Positions 7,187 through 16,256 of a stretch of DNA of 64,000 bases are shown here, piece after piece. The translations under genes were made by a program, and so were the position numbers. Location of the stretch: assembly GCA_902797845.1 (NCBI GenBank), contig CADBUJ010000012.1:25718-89717 (forward strand), read 5' to 3'. Below the pieces are notes generated by a model. It was not told the origin of the DNA and searched no databases. It saw only the letters and a list, made by a program, of their open reading frames with translations. Source of the DNA: an uncultured Eubacteriales bacterium (lineage in GTDB: Bacteria > Bacillota > Clostridia > Lachnospirales > Lachnospiraceae). Within the stretch, counting starts at the first letter, position 1, and the number at the start of each line of letters is the position of its first letter.

Positions 7187-9775
7187 TTATTCCACATTTC
7201 CTATAAGCTGATCGTCTTTAAGATCGATAACAACTTTATCTCCCGGCGCCAGACTGTCGGAAAGGATCATCCTTCCTATGAGAGTTTCCACATTTTTCTG
7301 AAGATATCTCTTTAAAGGCCTTGCACCGAAGGAGGGATCATATCCGTTCCTGATGATATGGTCTCTTGCTGCATCACTTAAAGCAACGGAGATCTCCTTG
7401 TCCTCGATCCTTTTATTAAGCTCCTTAAGAAGAAGATCCACGATGGAGCTGATATCCGCCTTTGTAAGAGGCTTGAACATGATTATCTCATCAAGTCTGT
7501 TAAGGAATTCCGGTCTGAAATGATTCCTAAGCTCTGCTTCTACCATCTTCATGGCCTCTTCGGTAATGCTTCCGGTCATATCGTTTATTCCTTCCAGAAG
7601 ATAAGTGGAGCCTATATTTGACGTCATGATGAGGATCGTATTCTTAAAGTCCACCGTCCTTCCCTGGGAATCTGTTATCCTGCCGTCATCAAGCACCTGA
7701 AGCAGCACATTGAAAACATCGGGATGTGCCTTTTCTATCTCGTCAAACAGGATGACGCTGTAAGGCCGTCTTCGTACGGCTTCCGTAAGCTGACCGCCTT
7801 CCTCATAACCCACATATCCGGGAGGCGCTCCGATAAGCCTTGATACGGAGAATTTCTCCATATACTCCGACATATCGATACGGACCATATTGTTCTCATC
7901 ATCGAAAAGCGCCTCTGCCAGAGTCTTTGCAAGCTCTGTTTTTCCTACACCTGTAGGGCCCAGGAACATAAATGATCCGATGGGTTTCGTTTCGTCCTTG
8001 ATACCGGCTCTTGAACGGATGATGGCCTCTGTCACTTTTTCCACTGCCTCATCCTGTCCTATGACTCTTTTATGAAGCTCTTCGTCCAGATGAAGAGTCT
8101 TGTTCCTTTCGGATTCGTTAAGCTTGGCAACAGGTATACCCGTCCATTTGGATACTACTCTTGCTATCTCATCCTCCGTTACCTGCTCTCTAACAAGAGA
8201 GTCTTCTCTTGCAGATAATTTCTGCTCCTCTTCCTCCAGCTCCTTCTTAAGCTGGGGAAGCTGTCCGTACTGAAGCTCTGCCGCCTTGTTAAGATCATAA
8301 TCTCTTTTGGCTTTTTCTATCTGCCTGTTCATATCCTCTATGCGGGAACGAAGCTCGGATACCTTTTCCACGGCACCCTTGTCCTCTTCCCATTTGGCTT
8401 TTTTAGCTTCAAAGTCTTCTCTTAACTCTGCCAGTTCTCTTGAAAGGACATTTCTCCTTTCTTTGCTGAGTCTGTCATCCTCTTTCTTTAATGCAGCCTC
8501 CTCTATCTCCAGCTGCATTATCTTACGCCTTACTTCATCCAGTTCAACAGGCATGGAATCAAGCTCTGTCTTTATCATGGCACAGGCCTCGTCCACCAGG
8601 TCTATGGCCTTGTCAGGCAGGAATCTGTCTGAGATATATCTGTTTGAAAGTACTGCCGCAGCCACAAGAGACCCATCTGTGATCTTTACTCCGTGATATA
8701 CCTCATATCTTTCCTTGATCCCTCGCAGAATGGAAATGGCATCCTCTACAGAGGGTTCATCCACATACACCGGCTGAAAACGACGTTCCAGAGCCTTGTC
8801 TTTTTCTATATATTTTCTGTATTCATCGAGAGTAGTTGCCCCGATGCAATGAAGCTCTCCCCTTGCCAGCATGGGCTTCAGCATGTTTCCGGCATCCATG
8901 GCGCCGTCTGTCCTGCCTGCACCCACGATCAGATGCAGCTCGTCAATAAAAAGGATTATCCTGCCGTCGGACTTTTTGACCTCCTCCAGCACTGCCTTAA
9001 GCCTTTCCTCGAATTCTCCCCTGTACTTTGCTCCCGCCACAAGGGCTCCCATATCAAGGGAATATATCTCCTTATCCTTAAGGCCTTCAGGTACATCGCC
9101 CTTGACGATCCTCTCCGCGAGTCCTTCGATGGCCGCCGTTTTACCTACACCAGGTTCTCCTATGAGCACGGGGTTGTTCTTTGTCTTACGGGAAAGGATC
9201 ATGATTATGTTCCTTATTTCGGAATCCCTTCCGATAACGGGATCCAGCTTCTGCTTCCTTGCAAGATCCACCAGATTCTGTGCATATTTGGAAAGACTGT
9301 CATAGGTGTCCTCCGGATTATCCGATGTAACTCTCTGATTTCCTCTTACATCACGAAGAGCAGTAAGAAAGCTCTCCTTTGTAATACTGTACTTTTTGAA
9401 AAGTTCCCCAAGTTCTCTGTCCGGTCTTGCCAAAAGGCCCATAAAAATGTGCTCAACGGAAACATACTCGTCCTGCATCTGTTTTGCCAGAGACTCTCCT
9501 TCGTCAATGGCTCTTGTTATATCAGCGCTCAGATAATGCTGCCCTCCCTGCACTTTGGGCTTTTTCATAATTATCTCTCTAAGATCGTTTTCCAGTTTTT
9601 CCGTATCAACAGATGCCTTGCCCAGAAGCTTTTCTATCAGGCTGTCATCCTGAGAAAGGAGCGCCATAAGAAGATGCTCCTGATCTATCTGCTGGTTGCC
9701 GTATTCCGAAGCAACAGACTGGGCATCATTTACGGCCTGTATCGATCTTTTTGTAAATTTACTGAAATCTGCCAT
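7187..9775 (-). CDS. clpB: ATP-dependent disaggregase ClpB
   Basis: Hexameric AAA+ chaperone that pulls proteins out of aggregates together with DnaK. The 862 residues show the N domain (1-145), AAA1 with Walker [10 protein letters not shown], a long coiled-coil middle domain (about 405-525, rich in Lys/Glu), AAA2 with GPTGVGKTE and the [17 protein letters not shown] loop, and the C-terminal D2-small domain. The M domain and length separate it from ClpC and ClpA. The ATG follows GGAGGG. It is monocistronic, with its own promoter and terminator, and the promoter carries a CIRCE-like HrcA site, so heat-shock control is likely. Confidence 0.97.
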   Translation of the reverse strand: MADFSKFTKRSIQAVNDAQSVASEYGNQQIDQEHLLMALLSQDDSLIEKLLGKASVDTEKLENDLREIIMKKPKVQGGQHYLSADITRAIDEGESLAKQMQDEYVSVEHIFMGLLARPDRELGELFKKYSITKESFLTALRDVRGNQRVTSDNPEDTYDSLSKYAQNLVDLARKQKLDPVIGRDSEIRNIIMILSRKTKNNPVLIGEPGVGKTAAIEGLAERIVKGDVPEGLKDKEIYSLDMGALVAGAKYRGEFEERLKAVLEEVKKSDGRIILFIDELHLIVGAGRTDGAMDAGNMLKPMLARGELHCIGATTLDEYRKYIEKDKALERRFQPVYVDEPSVEDAISILRGIKERYEVYHGVKITDGSLVAAAVLSNRYISDRFLPDKAIDLVDEACAMIKTELDSMPVELDEVRRKIMQLEIEEAALKKEDDRLSKERRNVLSRELAELREDFEAKKAKWEEDKGAVEKVSELRSRIEDMNRQIEKAKRDYDLNKAAELQYGQLPQLKKELEEEEQKLSAREDSLVREQVTEDEIARVVSKWTGIPVAKLNESERNKTLHLDEELHKRVIGQDEAVEKVTEAIIRSRAGIKDETKPIGSFMFLGPTGVGKTELAKTLAEALFDDENNMVRIDMSEYMEKFSVSRLIGAPPGYVGYEEGGQLTEAVRRRPYSVILFDEIEKAHPDVFNVLLQVLDDGRITDSQGRTVDFKNTILIMTSNIGSTYLLEGINDMTGSITEEAMKMVEAELRNHFRPEFLNRLDEIIMFKPLTKADISSIVDLLLKELNKRIEDKEISVALSDAARDHIIRNGYDPSFGARPLKRYLQKNVETLIGRMILSDSLAPGDKVVIDLKDDQLIGNVE

Positions 9776-9829
9776 ATATATCCCTCCTTCCGGGGTGATG
9801 ATCTTCTTGATTATTTTTATATATTAAAA

Positions 9830-9846
9830 AGGCAGTCCTCCTGCCT
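9830..9846 (-). other. 5'-terminal hairpin of the clpB mRNA
   Basis: AGGCAG-GAGGA-CTGCCT forms a 6-bp stem exactly where transcription from the clpB promoter should begin, followed by TTTTTAATATAT. It may protect the 5' end from decay or act as a weak attenuator. The role is inferred. Confidence 0.55.
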
Positions 9847-9852
9847 GATATG

Positions 9853-9881
9853 ATATTACCACTATTTATTAGCCAAGTCAA
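9853..9881 (-). promoter_or_regulatory. clpB promoter
   Basis: TTGACT (9881-9876), 17-nt spacer, TAATAT (9858-9853): a strong sigma-A match about 80 nt before the clpB start. Confidence 0.85.
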
Positions 9882-9895
9882 GTGTAGAGTGCTAA
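9869..9895. promoter_or_regulatory. CIRCE-like HrcA operator at clpB
   Basis: The minus strand reads TTAGCACTC, 9 nt, then CTTGGCTAA. The first arm is a perfect CIRCE half-site and the second keeps only the outer GCTAA. The element covers the -35 box, where HrcA would repress. The spacing of 9 is canonical; the degenerate right arm suggests weaker binding. Confidence 0.7.
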
Positions 9896-9916
9896 AAAGA
9901 AAAGACCGTATTCAAT

Positions 9917-9945
9917 TAAAAAGCATCCGCCCTAAGGGCAGATGC
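9917..9945 (-). terminator. terminator of the ABC exporter/deacylase operon
   Basis: GCATCTGCCC and GGGCGGATGC form a 10-bp stem (wobble tolerated) around TTA, followed by TTTTTAA on the minus strand, 20 nt beyond the stop of the preceding gene. Confidence 0.88.
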
Positions 9946-9965
9946 CTACATAAAAATAAATCTCA

Positions 9966-10514
9966 TCATATTCCTTTTAATATGACTTCTACGGGAGTCC
10001 TGCCCATTTCCGGCAGTATCTTCTCCAAAAGATCCTTCATTCTGAATTTTATGGATACGGTATTTACACAGGGGTGACATGCGAACATATCCTGCTCCAG
10101 CACATCCCTGTCCATTAAGAGCCTGACTTTTTTATCTTTATCGTTCATAAGGCCCAGTATGGATACGCTTCCCGGATACAGATCCATATATTCCAGCATA
10201 TGCTCTTCATCTCCGAAGGAAAGCCTGCTGGTCTCCAGCTGCTTCGACAGCTCCTTCGTTTTAAAGGGCTTATCACCCGGCATCACAAGGAGATAATGGT
10301 CCGTCTTCTGCCTGTTGCAAAGGAAGAGATTCTTGCAGATGGGAACGGACAGGAGTTCATCTATCTTTGCGCATGCCTCCATGGTGTTGACGGGCTGATC
10401 CTGATGATCCACTCTCCAGAATTCAACGCCCAGTCTGTCCAGAAATCCATATGTTCTAAGCTCTCTTTCGGATCTGTCCTTTGTATCCTCAGGGGATCCC
10501 TTTACCATCTTCAT
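9966..10514 (-). CDS. YbaK/ProX-type aminoacyl-tRNA deacylase (prolyl-tRNA synthetase-associated domain)
   Basis: Resembles the ProX/PrdX group, which hydrolyses Ala-tRNA(Pro) made in error by prolyl-tRNA synthetase. Visible features are the substrate-loop ICKNLFLCNRQK (candidate catalytic lysine K61), VMPGDKPFKTKELSKQL, SFGDEEHMLEYMDLYPGSVS cut at its core and the C-terminal FACHPCVNTVSIKF. The 182-residue length fits. Its ATG overlaps the ybaK stop (ATGA), so the two editing enzymes are translationally coupled. Substrate is inferred from family; the protein could act on another mischarged tRNA. Confidence 0.85.
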   Translation of the reverse strand: MKMVKGSPEDTKDRSERELRTYGFLDRLGVEFWRVDHQDQPVNTMEACAKIDELLSVPICKNLFLCNRQKTDHYLLVMPGDKPFKTKELSKQLETSRLSFGDEEHMLEYMDLYPGSVSILGLMNDKDKKVRLLMDRDVLEQDMFACHPCVNTVSIKFRMKDLLEKILPEMGRTPVEVILKGI

Positions 10515-10993
10515 ACTCTTACCACATCCTTAAATTCAGCCTGAGCCGCTTTTAAAAGATCCCCGGGAGCCAGCCTGATCTGAAGGCCTATCCTGCCGCC
10601 GGAGATATATATCTTTTCAAGCCTTTCAGCGCTTATATCTATTACGGACCTGAAGTTTTTCTTCATTCCTATGGCTGTGCATCCTCCCCTTACATATCCC
10701 GTAAGCGGGGTCAGCTCCTTCAGAGGCAGCATTTCAAGAGATTTTTCTCCTACAGCGGCTGCTGCCTTTTTCAGGTCTATCTCCTTTTCAATGGGTATAA
10801 CGAAATTATAATGTTCCCCCGACTTACCTGTGGTCACCAGCGTCTTATATACTTCTTCATGGGGAAGCCCCAGCATATCAGCCGTATGGACACCGTCCGT
10901 AAAGCTTTCCGCATCATATTCGAAATGCTCATATCGGATCTTAAGTCTGTCCAGGATCCGCATGGCATTGGATTTATTATCTTTTTTAGACAT
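10511..10993 (-). CDS. ybaK: Cys-tRNA(Pro)/Cys-tRNA(Cys) deacylase
   Basis: Trans-editing enzyme that clears Cys-tRNA(Pro). The 160 residues match YbaK/EbsC: YEHFEYD near the start, the catalytic lysine K50 in EEVYKTLV, PIEKEIDLKKAAAAVGEK, the GGCTAIGMKK loop and the closing GRIGLQIRLAPGDLL. The ATG lies 3 nt after the exporter stop with GGAG six bases upstream. It follows a multidrug-type exporter and precedes a second deacylase of the same superfamily, an uncommon pairing. Confidence 0.94.
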   Translation of the reverse strand: MSKKDNKSNAMRILDRLKIRYEHFEYDAESFTDGVHTADMLGLPHEEVYKTLVTTGKSGEHYNFVIPIEKEIDLKKAAAAVGEKSLEMLPLKELTPLTGYVRGGCTAIGMKKNFRSVIDISAERLEKIYISGGRIGLQIRLAPGDLLKAAQAEFKDVVRV

Positions 10994-10996
10994 ACA

Positions 10997-12895
10997 TCAC
11001 TCCAGTTCAAATGCGCCAGTATAAAGCTGGTAGTACATACCCTTTTCCGCCAGAAGGGATTCGTGATCTCCTCTTTCTATGATCACCCCATGGTCAAGGA
11101 CCATTATGGCCTTGGCGTTCTTAACGGTAGAAAGCCTGTGTGCGATAACGAATACCGTTCTTCCTTCCATCAGCTTATCCATGCCTCTCTGGACCACAGC
11201 CTCCGTATGCGTATCTATTGATGATGTAGCCTCGTCCAGGATCATAACGGGAGGATCCGCCACTGCCGCTCTTGCTATGGCTATAAGCTGTCTCTGACCC
11301 TGAGAGAGATTGGAGCCGTTATTGTTAAGCTGTGTATCATATCCGTCAGGGAGCCTTGTTATAAAGTCGTCCGCGCCGGAAAGCTTCGCTGCATTTATGC
11401 ACTCCTCGTCACTTGCCTGCAGATTTCCGTACCGGATGTTGTCAAGTATCGTGCCTGTAAACAGATTTGTCTCCTGCAGCACGAGTCCCATTGATCTTCT
11501 GAGATCATTCTTCTTTATGCGGTTGATATCTATGCCGTCATAGAATATCTTTCCGTCTTCCACCTCATAAAACCTGTTTATAAGATTTGTGATGGTGGTC
11601 TTGCCTGCTCCCGTTGCCCCGACAAATGCCACCTTCTGACCGGGCTTTGCATAAAGAGACACATTATGAAGAGCAGGCTTTTCGGGACTGTAGGAAAAGT
11701 CCAGATCGTTTATCCTTACATCTCCCCTTAAAAGAGCATAGGACACCTCGCCCTTATCTTGGCTTTTCCATGCCCATGTACCTGTATGCTCCTCCACTTC
11801 CCTTATGGTACCGTCGTCTGAAACAACGGCATTTACAAGGGTAATGGTCCCCTCATCCGTCTCCGGCTCTTTGTCCATAAGCTCGAATACTCTGGCAGAG
11901 CCCGCTATACCCATGATAACCGCGTTTATCTGCTGACTGAACTGGTTTACATTACCCGTAAACTGCTTTGTCATATTGAGAAATGTTACAGCGATGCTTA
12001 TGGAAAATGTCATGCCCGAGATACTCAGGCTCGGAGCCTTGTAAATGAGCAGTGCTCCGCCTACGACGGCCACTATAACATACAGTATGTTTCCGATATT
12101 CCCTATAATGGGAGGAAGTATATTTGCAAAGGTATGAGCCTTTGTCATATTTTCGCAGTAGTCTTCATTAAGGGAATCGAAGCCTTTTTTTACCTCTTCC
12201 TCATGATTGAATACCTTGATAACCTTCTGGCCGTTCATCATTTCCTGGGCATAGCCCTCCAGCCGTCCCATGGCGATCTGGCTGGCAATAAAATGCTTCG
12301 CAGACCCGCCGCCCATCTTTTTGGAAACGATGGTCATGGCTACTACGCCCAGAAGTACCACCAGCGTCACCCATACGCTGTAATAGAGCATCATGAAAAG
12401 CACCACCAGAAGCACCAGTCCTGCTCTCAGCATGGATACAAGAGCCTGTGATACAAGCTGCCTGAGGGTATCTATGTCGTTTGTGTAATAGCTCATGATG
12501 TCTCCGGTCTTCTTCCTGTCGAAAAATCCGAGAGGCAGATCCTGCATGCCGTTAAACATCTTCTGTCTCATTTTGGAAAGGAAGCCCTGAGTGATGACAG
12601 CCATAAGCTGGGTATATGCAAATACGCACAGAAGGGACAGGGCATAAAGTCCGATCAGAAGCAGAATGGTGGGTACCATATGCTCTCTGGCTCCGGCCCA
12701 GTCTCCTGTGGCATACCAGTCCGTTATGATGGACAAAACCTTTTGTATAAATATATCCGGAATGGCGGCTCCTATGGATGACAGAACGATCAGAACTATT
12801 ACCAGAGGAAACATAACAGGATAAGCGCTGAAAAGCTCCTTCATTATCCTTTTAAATACTTTTCCGGTGCCCTTTGCTTTAACTTTCTTATCCAT
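10997..12895 (-). CDS. heterodimeric ABC exporter subunit, catalytic NBD half
   Basis: Fused membrane/ATPase half-transporter of the multidrug/lipid exporter type. Six membrane helices occupy about residues 20-320; the NBD follows with Walker A GATGAGKTT, signature LSQGQRQLIAIARA, Walker B MILDEATSSID and switch His in VIAHRLST. The catalytic glutamate is intact but the signature departs from LSGGQ. About 45 residues (near 350-395, including HTGTWAW) are inserted between the membrane and ATPase parts. It overlaps its partner by 8 nt. Together they should form an asymmetric BmrCD/TM287-288-like exporter; the substrate is unknown. Confidence 0.93.
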   Translation of the reverse strand: MDKKVKAKGTGKVFKRIMKELFSAYPVMFPLVIVLIVLSSIGAAIPDIFIQKVLSIITDWYATGDWAGAREHMVPTILLLIGLYALSLLCVFAYTQLMAVITQGFLSKMRQKMFNGMQDLPLGFFDRKKTGDIMSYYTNDIDTLRQLVSQALVSMLRAGLVLLVVLFMMLYYSVWVTLVVLLGVVAMTIVSKKMGGGSAKHFIASQIAMGRLEGYAQEMMNGQKVIKVFNHEEEVKKGFDSLNEDYCENMTKAHTFANILPPIIGNIGNILYVIVAVVGGALLIYKAPSLSISGMTFSISIAVTFLNMTKQFTGNVNQFSQQINAVIMGIAGSARVFELMDKEPETDEGTITLVNAVVSDDGTIREVEEHTGTWAWKSQDKGEVSYALLRGDVRINDLDFSYSPEKPALHNVSLYAKPGQKVAFVGATGAGKTTITNLINRFYEVEDGKIFYDGIDINRIKKNDLRRSMGLVLQETNLFTGTILDNIRYGNLQASDEECINAAKLSGADDFITRLPDGYDTQLNNNGSNLSQGQRQLIAIARAAVADPPVMILDEATSSIDTHTEAVVQRGMDKLMEGRTVFVIAHRLSTVKNAKAIMVLDHGVIIERGDHESLLAEKGMYYQLYTGAFELE

Positions 12896-14666
12896 TTACC
12901 GGCACCTCCTGTATTACTGACGCAGTCCCGAATTCTTCTGTGCCGCTCATCTGCTCTTCGTAAAGTTCCCTGTATGTCTGGCAGCTTTCCATAAGCTCCC
13001 TGTCAGTTCCCATATGGCTTATGGTGCCGTTATGCATCATTATTATAAGGTCCGCATCCCTTACGGATGCTATCCTCTGGGCTATGATTATCTTTGTGGT
13101 CTCAGGTATAAAGCTCTTAAAGCCGGCCCTGATCTTTGCATCTGTTTTTGTATCAACCGCACTGGTAGAATCATCCAGTATTAGTATCTTAGGTTTTTTA
13201 AGAAGGGCTCTTGCTATGCAGAGCCTTTGCTTCTGCCCTCCGGAAACATTTGTGCCGCCCTGTTCTATCATGGTGTCGTACCCTTCGGGGAAAGTATTGA
13301 TAAATTCATCAGCCTGGGCGAGTTTGCAGGCTTCCCTGATCTCCTCGTCTGTGGCGTCTTCGTTTCCCCACCGGAGGTTGTCTTTTATGGTGCCTGAAAA
13401 AAGCTCATTCTTCTGAAGGACAACGGACACACTGTCCCTAAGGGACCTTATATCATAATCCTTTACATTTATGCCGCCGACCTTTACCTCGCCTTCCGTT
13501 ACATCATAAAGTCTCGGAATAAGCTGGATAAGCGTGGTCTTTCCGGCTCCCGTGTCTCCCAGGATGCCTACCGTCATGCCGGATCTTATATGCACATCTA
13601 TATCCTGAAGAGCATATCTTTTTGCTTTTTCGGAATATTTAAAGCTGACCCCCGTAAAGTCAACGGAACCGTTTGGCACCTCTTTTACGGGATCCTCTTT
13701 CATTTTAAGTCCGGGCACCTCGTTAAGTACCTCGCAGACCCTGTTTCCCGATTCCAGAGAAATAGTTATGATGACATATACCATGGACAGCATCATAAGG
13801 GACATAAGTATCTGAATGCCGTATGTAAGCATGGCGGATACCTGTCCGATATTCATGTTAAGTCCGCGGCCTTCTATAACGAATTTGGCTCCCAGGAAAA
13901 GAATAGCTACGGAATTTATATTCATGGAAAGCTGCATTACAGGCGTATTAAGCGATACAAGCCTTTCTGCATATGTAAACTCCTTTTGGATGTCGTAAGC
14001 CGCATCATGAAATTTCTTTTTTTCATATTCCTGTCTGGCAAAGCCCTTTACTACTCTCATGCCTCGGACATTTTCCTCAACCGATTCGTTGAGCCTGTCA
14101 TATTTCCTGAATACTCTCCTGAAAGCAGGCATGGCCTTTTTTGCCACAAGGATAAGGCAGAAGGCAAGTATAGGTATGGTAACAAGATATGTTACCGCAA
14201 GCATTCCGCCCATGTAGAAGCCCATCACCACGGAGAATATGAGCATAAGAGGGCCTCTTATGGCTGTACGGATTATCATCATATAGGAAAAGGATATATT
14301 GGAAACATCAGTCGTAAGCCTTGTTACAAGAGATGATGAAGAGAACCTGTCGATGTTTTCGAAATTATAGGTCTGGATCTTATACATCATGTCCTGTCTT
14401 AGATTCTTGGCAAAGCCCTGAGCTGCTCTGGCCGCAAAGACACCTCCCAGCACTCCGAACAAAAGAGAGAAAAAGGCCAGTACAAGAAGCACGCCGCCGA
14501 ATCGCAGGATCTCCGATATAGTCGCTCCGTCATTGATGGCATTTGCGAGACTTGCCGTTATAAACGGAATCGCAGTCTCCGTTACGGATTCTGCAACGAT
14601 AAAAAGAAAGCATAGTATGGAGGGCTTTTTGTATTCCCTCACACTTTTAAGTAACGTTTTAAGCAT
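12888..14666 (-). CDS. heterodimeric ABC exporter subunit, degenerate-site half
   Basis: First gene of the exporter pair, 592 aa, with six helices (about 15-310) and an NBD. Walker A is GDTGAGKTT, the signature VSGGQKQRLCIARA, and Walker B reads ILILDDSTSAVD: the catalytic glutamate is replaced by aspartate, the hallmark of the non-hydrolysing site in heterodimeric exporters. The switch histidine is also replaced (IIAQR). The sites therefore complement those of the next gene. Upstream lies a TATAAT box and a 12-bp palindrome that may control the pair. Confidence 0.93.
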   Translation of the reverse strand: MLKTLLKSVREYKKPSILCFLFIVAESVTETAIPFITASLANAINDGATISEILRFGGVLLVLAFFSLLFGVLGGVFAARAAQGFAKNLRQDMMYKIQTYNFENIDRFSSSSLVTRLTTDVSNISFSYMMIIRTAIRGPLMLIFSVVMGFYMGGMLAVTYLVTIPILAFCLILVAKKAMPAFRRVFRKYDRLNESVEENVRGMRVVKGFARQEYEKKKFHDAAYDIQKEFTYAERLVSLNTPVMQLSMNINSVAILFLGAKFVIEGRGLNMNIGQVSAMLTYGIQILMSLMMLSMVYVIITISLESGNRVCEVLNEVPGLKMKEDPVKEVPNGSVDFTGVSFKYSEKAKRYALQDIDVHIRSGMTVGILGDTGAGKTTLIQLIPRLYDVTEGEVKVGGINVKDYDIRSLRDSVSVVLQKNELFSGTIKDNLRWGNEDATDEEIREACKLAQADEFINTFPEGYDTMIEQGGTNVSGGQKQRLCIARALLKKPKILILDDSTSAVDTKTDAKIRAGFKSFIPETTKIIIAQRIASVRDADLIIMMHNGTISHMGTDRELMESCQTYRELYEEQMSGTEEFGTASVIQEVPVNG

Positions 14667-14691
14667 AAATAACTCCTGAAAACAATTAAAG

Positions 14692-14722
14692 GATACAAGA
14701 ACCGGATACTGGTTCTTGTATC
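14692..14722. promoter_or_regulatory. 12-bp perfect palindrome before the ABC exporter
   Basis: GATACAAGAACC and its exact complement flank a 7-nt centre. It lies a few bases downstream of the -10 box and 26 nt before the start codon. It fits a repressor operator or a 5' mRNA hairpin; as the only hairpin after pncB it could also end that transcript, though the following T-run is poor. Confidence 0.7.
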
Positions 14723-14731
14723 ACTTTAAAG

Positions 14732-14737
14732 ATTATA
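14732..14737 (-). promoter_or_regulatory. -10 box of the ABC exporter operon
   Basis: TATAAT on the minus strand with transcription start expected near 14725. No convincing -35 box is seen, consistent with an activated or weak promoter. Confidence 0.5.
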
Positions 14738-14796
14738 CAGCATTTCCCATGTCAGGGATATTGGAACATCTGCCTTACGAAAGGCTATTTATATGA

Positions 14797-16245
14797 TCAA
14801 AAAGCATGTACCTTGTGAAGCATCTCGTTCTTCAGATCCCATAAGGGCTGAGAAAGATCCACGAATACGTTTTGAGGATTCTCAAATCGTCTTGACTCAG
14901 GCCAAAGCGTATCCAGCTCCTTCTTGCATACACTCTGTATCTCCATAACATCCGGAGATTCGTATACGCATTCTCCCTTATCGAATATGGTCTGAAGCAT
15001 CTGACGTATTTCGTAGGTGCCTCCCTTTATAACCGTCCTTTTCCATGTGGAAACGGGGTCAAATACCATAAGATCCTTTGAAGGATCGTATTTTTCGCCC
15101 CTGAGGGCTATAAGCTCTGCCTTTATCTTGCCTGTTTCCTTGTCGTATATGCGGAATATGACCTTGTCCCCGGGATTAGTTACCTTTTCCACGTTTTCAG
15201 ATACCTTGATCTTGGGGATATATATACCTTCCTCGTTCTGAACTGCAGAAAGCTTATATACTCCTCCGAAGGATGACCAGCCTTCCGATGTTATAAGCTT
15301 TGTCCCAACGCCCCATGTATCTATGCATGCTCCCTGGGATTTAAGGGATTTGATAAGGTATTCGTCCAGATCTCCCGATGCGGATATGATGGCATCCGTA
15401 TGCCCTGCTGCATCAAGCATCTCTCTTGCCTTTTTCGTAAGATATGCCAGGTCTCCGCTGTCCAGTCTTATACCGTATGTCTTGGGTTCCCAGCCCTGCT
15501 CCTTCATTTCCGTAAATACCTCGATGGCATTCTTTACGCCTGACTTAAGGGTATCGAAGGTGTCTACCAGAAGTATGCAGTTGTCGGGATAAAGAGTCGC
15601 ATAGCTTTTAAAAGCTTCCTTTTCCGAAGGAAAGCTCATGATCCAGCTGTGGGCATGAGTTCCCATAACAGGTATATCAAAAAGCTGGCCTGCGACCACA
15701 TTGGATGTGCCTGCCGCACCGGCGATTATTGCAGCCCTTGCACCGTAAGTTCCCGCATCAGGGCTCTGTGCCCGGCGAAGTCCGAATTCCATAACGCCGC
15801 TTCCTGCTGCATATACTACTCTTTCTGCCTTTGATGCAATAAGGGACTGATGGTTTACTATATTAAGTATGGCCGCCTCCATAAGCTGGGCCTCTATGAT
15901 GGGTGCCTTTACCTTTATAACCGGCTCCATAGGAAACATTACGGAGCCTTCGGGAATGGCATATATGCTTCCCGTAAATTTGAAATTCCTCAGATATTCA
16001 AGAAACGGCTCCTTAAAGACACCTGTTTTTCTTAAGTAATCGATGTCTTCATCGTCGAACTTAAGATTCTTAACATAATCTATTACCTGCTCCAGTCCTG
16101 CGAAGATGGCATATGCTGCATTATTGGGATTTTTCCTGTAGAAAACATCAAAAATGGCTTTCTGCTTATTGCCGTTCTCAAAATATCCCTGCATCATCGT
16201 AAGCTCGTAAAAATCCGTAAGCAGGCTTAACTTATATTGGCTCAT
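14797..16245 (-). CDS. pncB: nicotinate phosphoribosyltransferase
   Basis: Converts nicotinate and PRPP to nicotinate mononucleotide with ATP hydrolysis in the NAD salvage path. The 482-residue form is the Firmicutes type. It shows the N-terminal LLTDFYELTMMQGYF, the phosphohistidine region GTHAHSWIMSF, GIRLDSGDLAYLTKKAR, and the PRPP-binding GVGTKLITS. The ATG follows AAGGAGG, which overlaps the stop of the upstream TPM gene, so it is likely co-transcribed with the zinc-ribbon and TPM genes. Confidence 0.96.
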   Translation of the reverse strand: MSQYKLSLLTDFYELTMMQGYFENGNKQKAIFDVFYRKNPNNAAYAIFAGLEQVIDYVKNLKFDDEDIDYLRKTGVFKEPFLEYLRNFKFTGSIYAIPEGSVMFPMEPVIKVKAPIIEAQLMEAAILNIVNHQSLIASKAERVVYAAGSGVMEFGLRRAQSPDAGTYGARAAIIAGAAGTSNVVAGQLFDIPVMGTHAHSWIMSFPSEKEAFKSYATLYPDNCILLVDTFDTLKSGVKNAIEVFTEMKEQGWEPKTYGIRLDSGDLAYLTKKAREMLDAAGHTDAIISASGDLDEYLIKSLKSQGACIDTWGVGTKLITSEGWSSFGGVYKLSAVQNEEGIYIPKIKVSENVEKVTNPGDKVIFRIYDKETGKIKAELIALRGEKYDPSKDLMVFDPVSTWKRTVIKGGTYEIRQMLQTIFDKGECVYESPDVMEIQSVCKKELDTLWPESRRFENPQNVFVDLSQPLWDLKNEMLHKVHAF

Positions 16246-16256
16246 ATCTTTCCTCC

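Noticed and set aside
8693-9853. A 386-codon plus-strand frame covering clpB.
   Set aside because: Antisense to a strongly coding clpB, with no homology, promoter or ribosome site.
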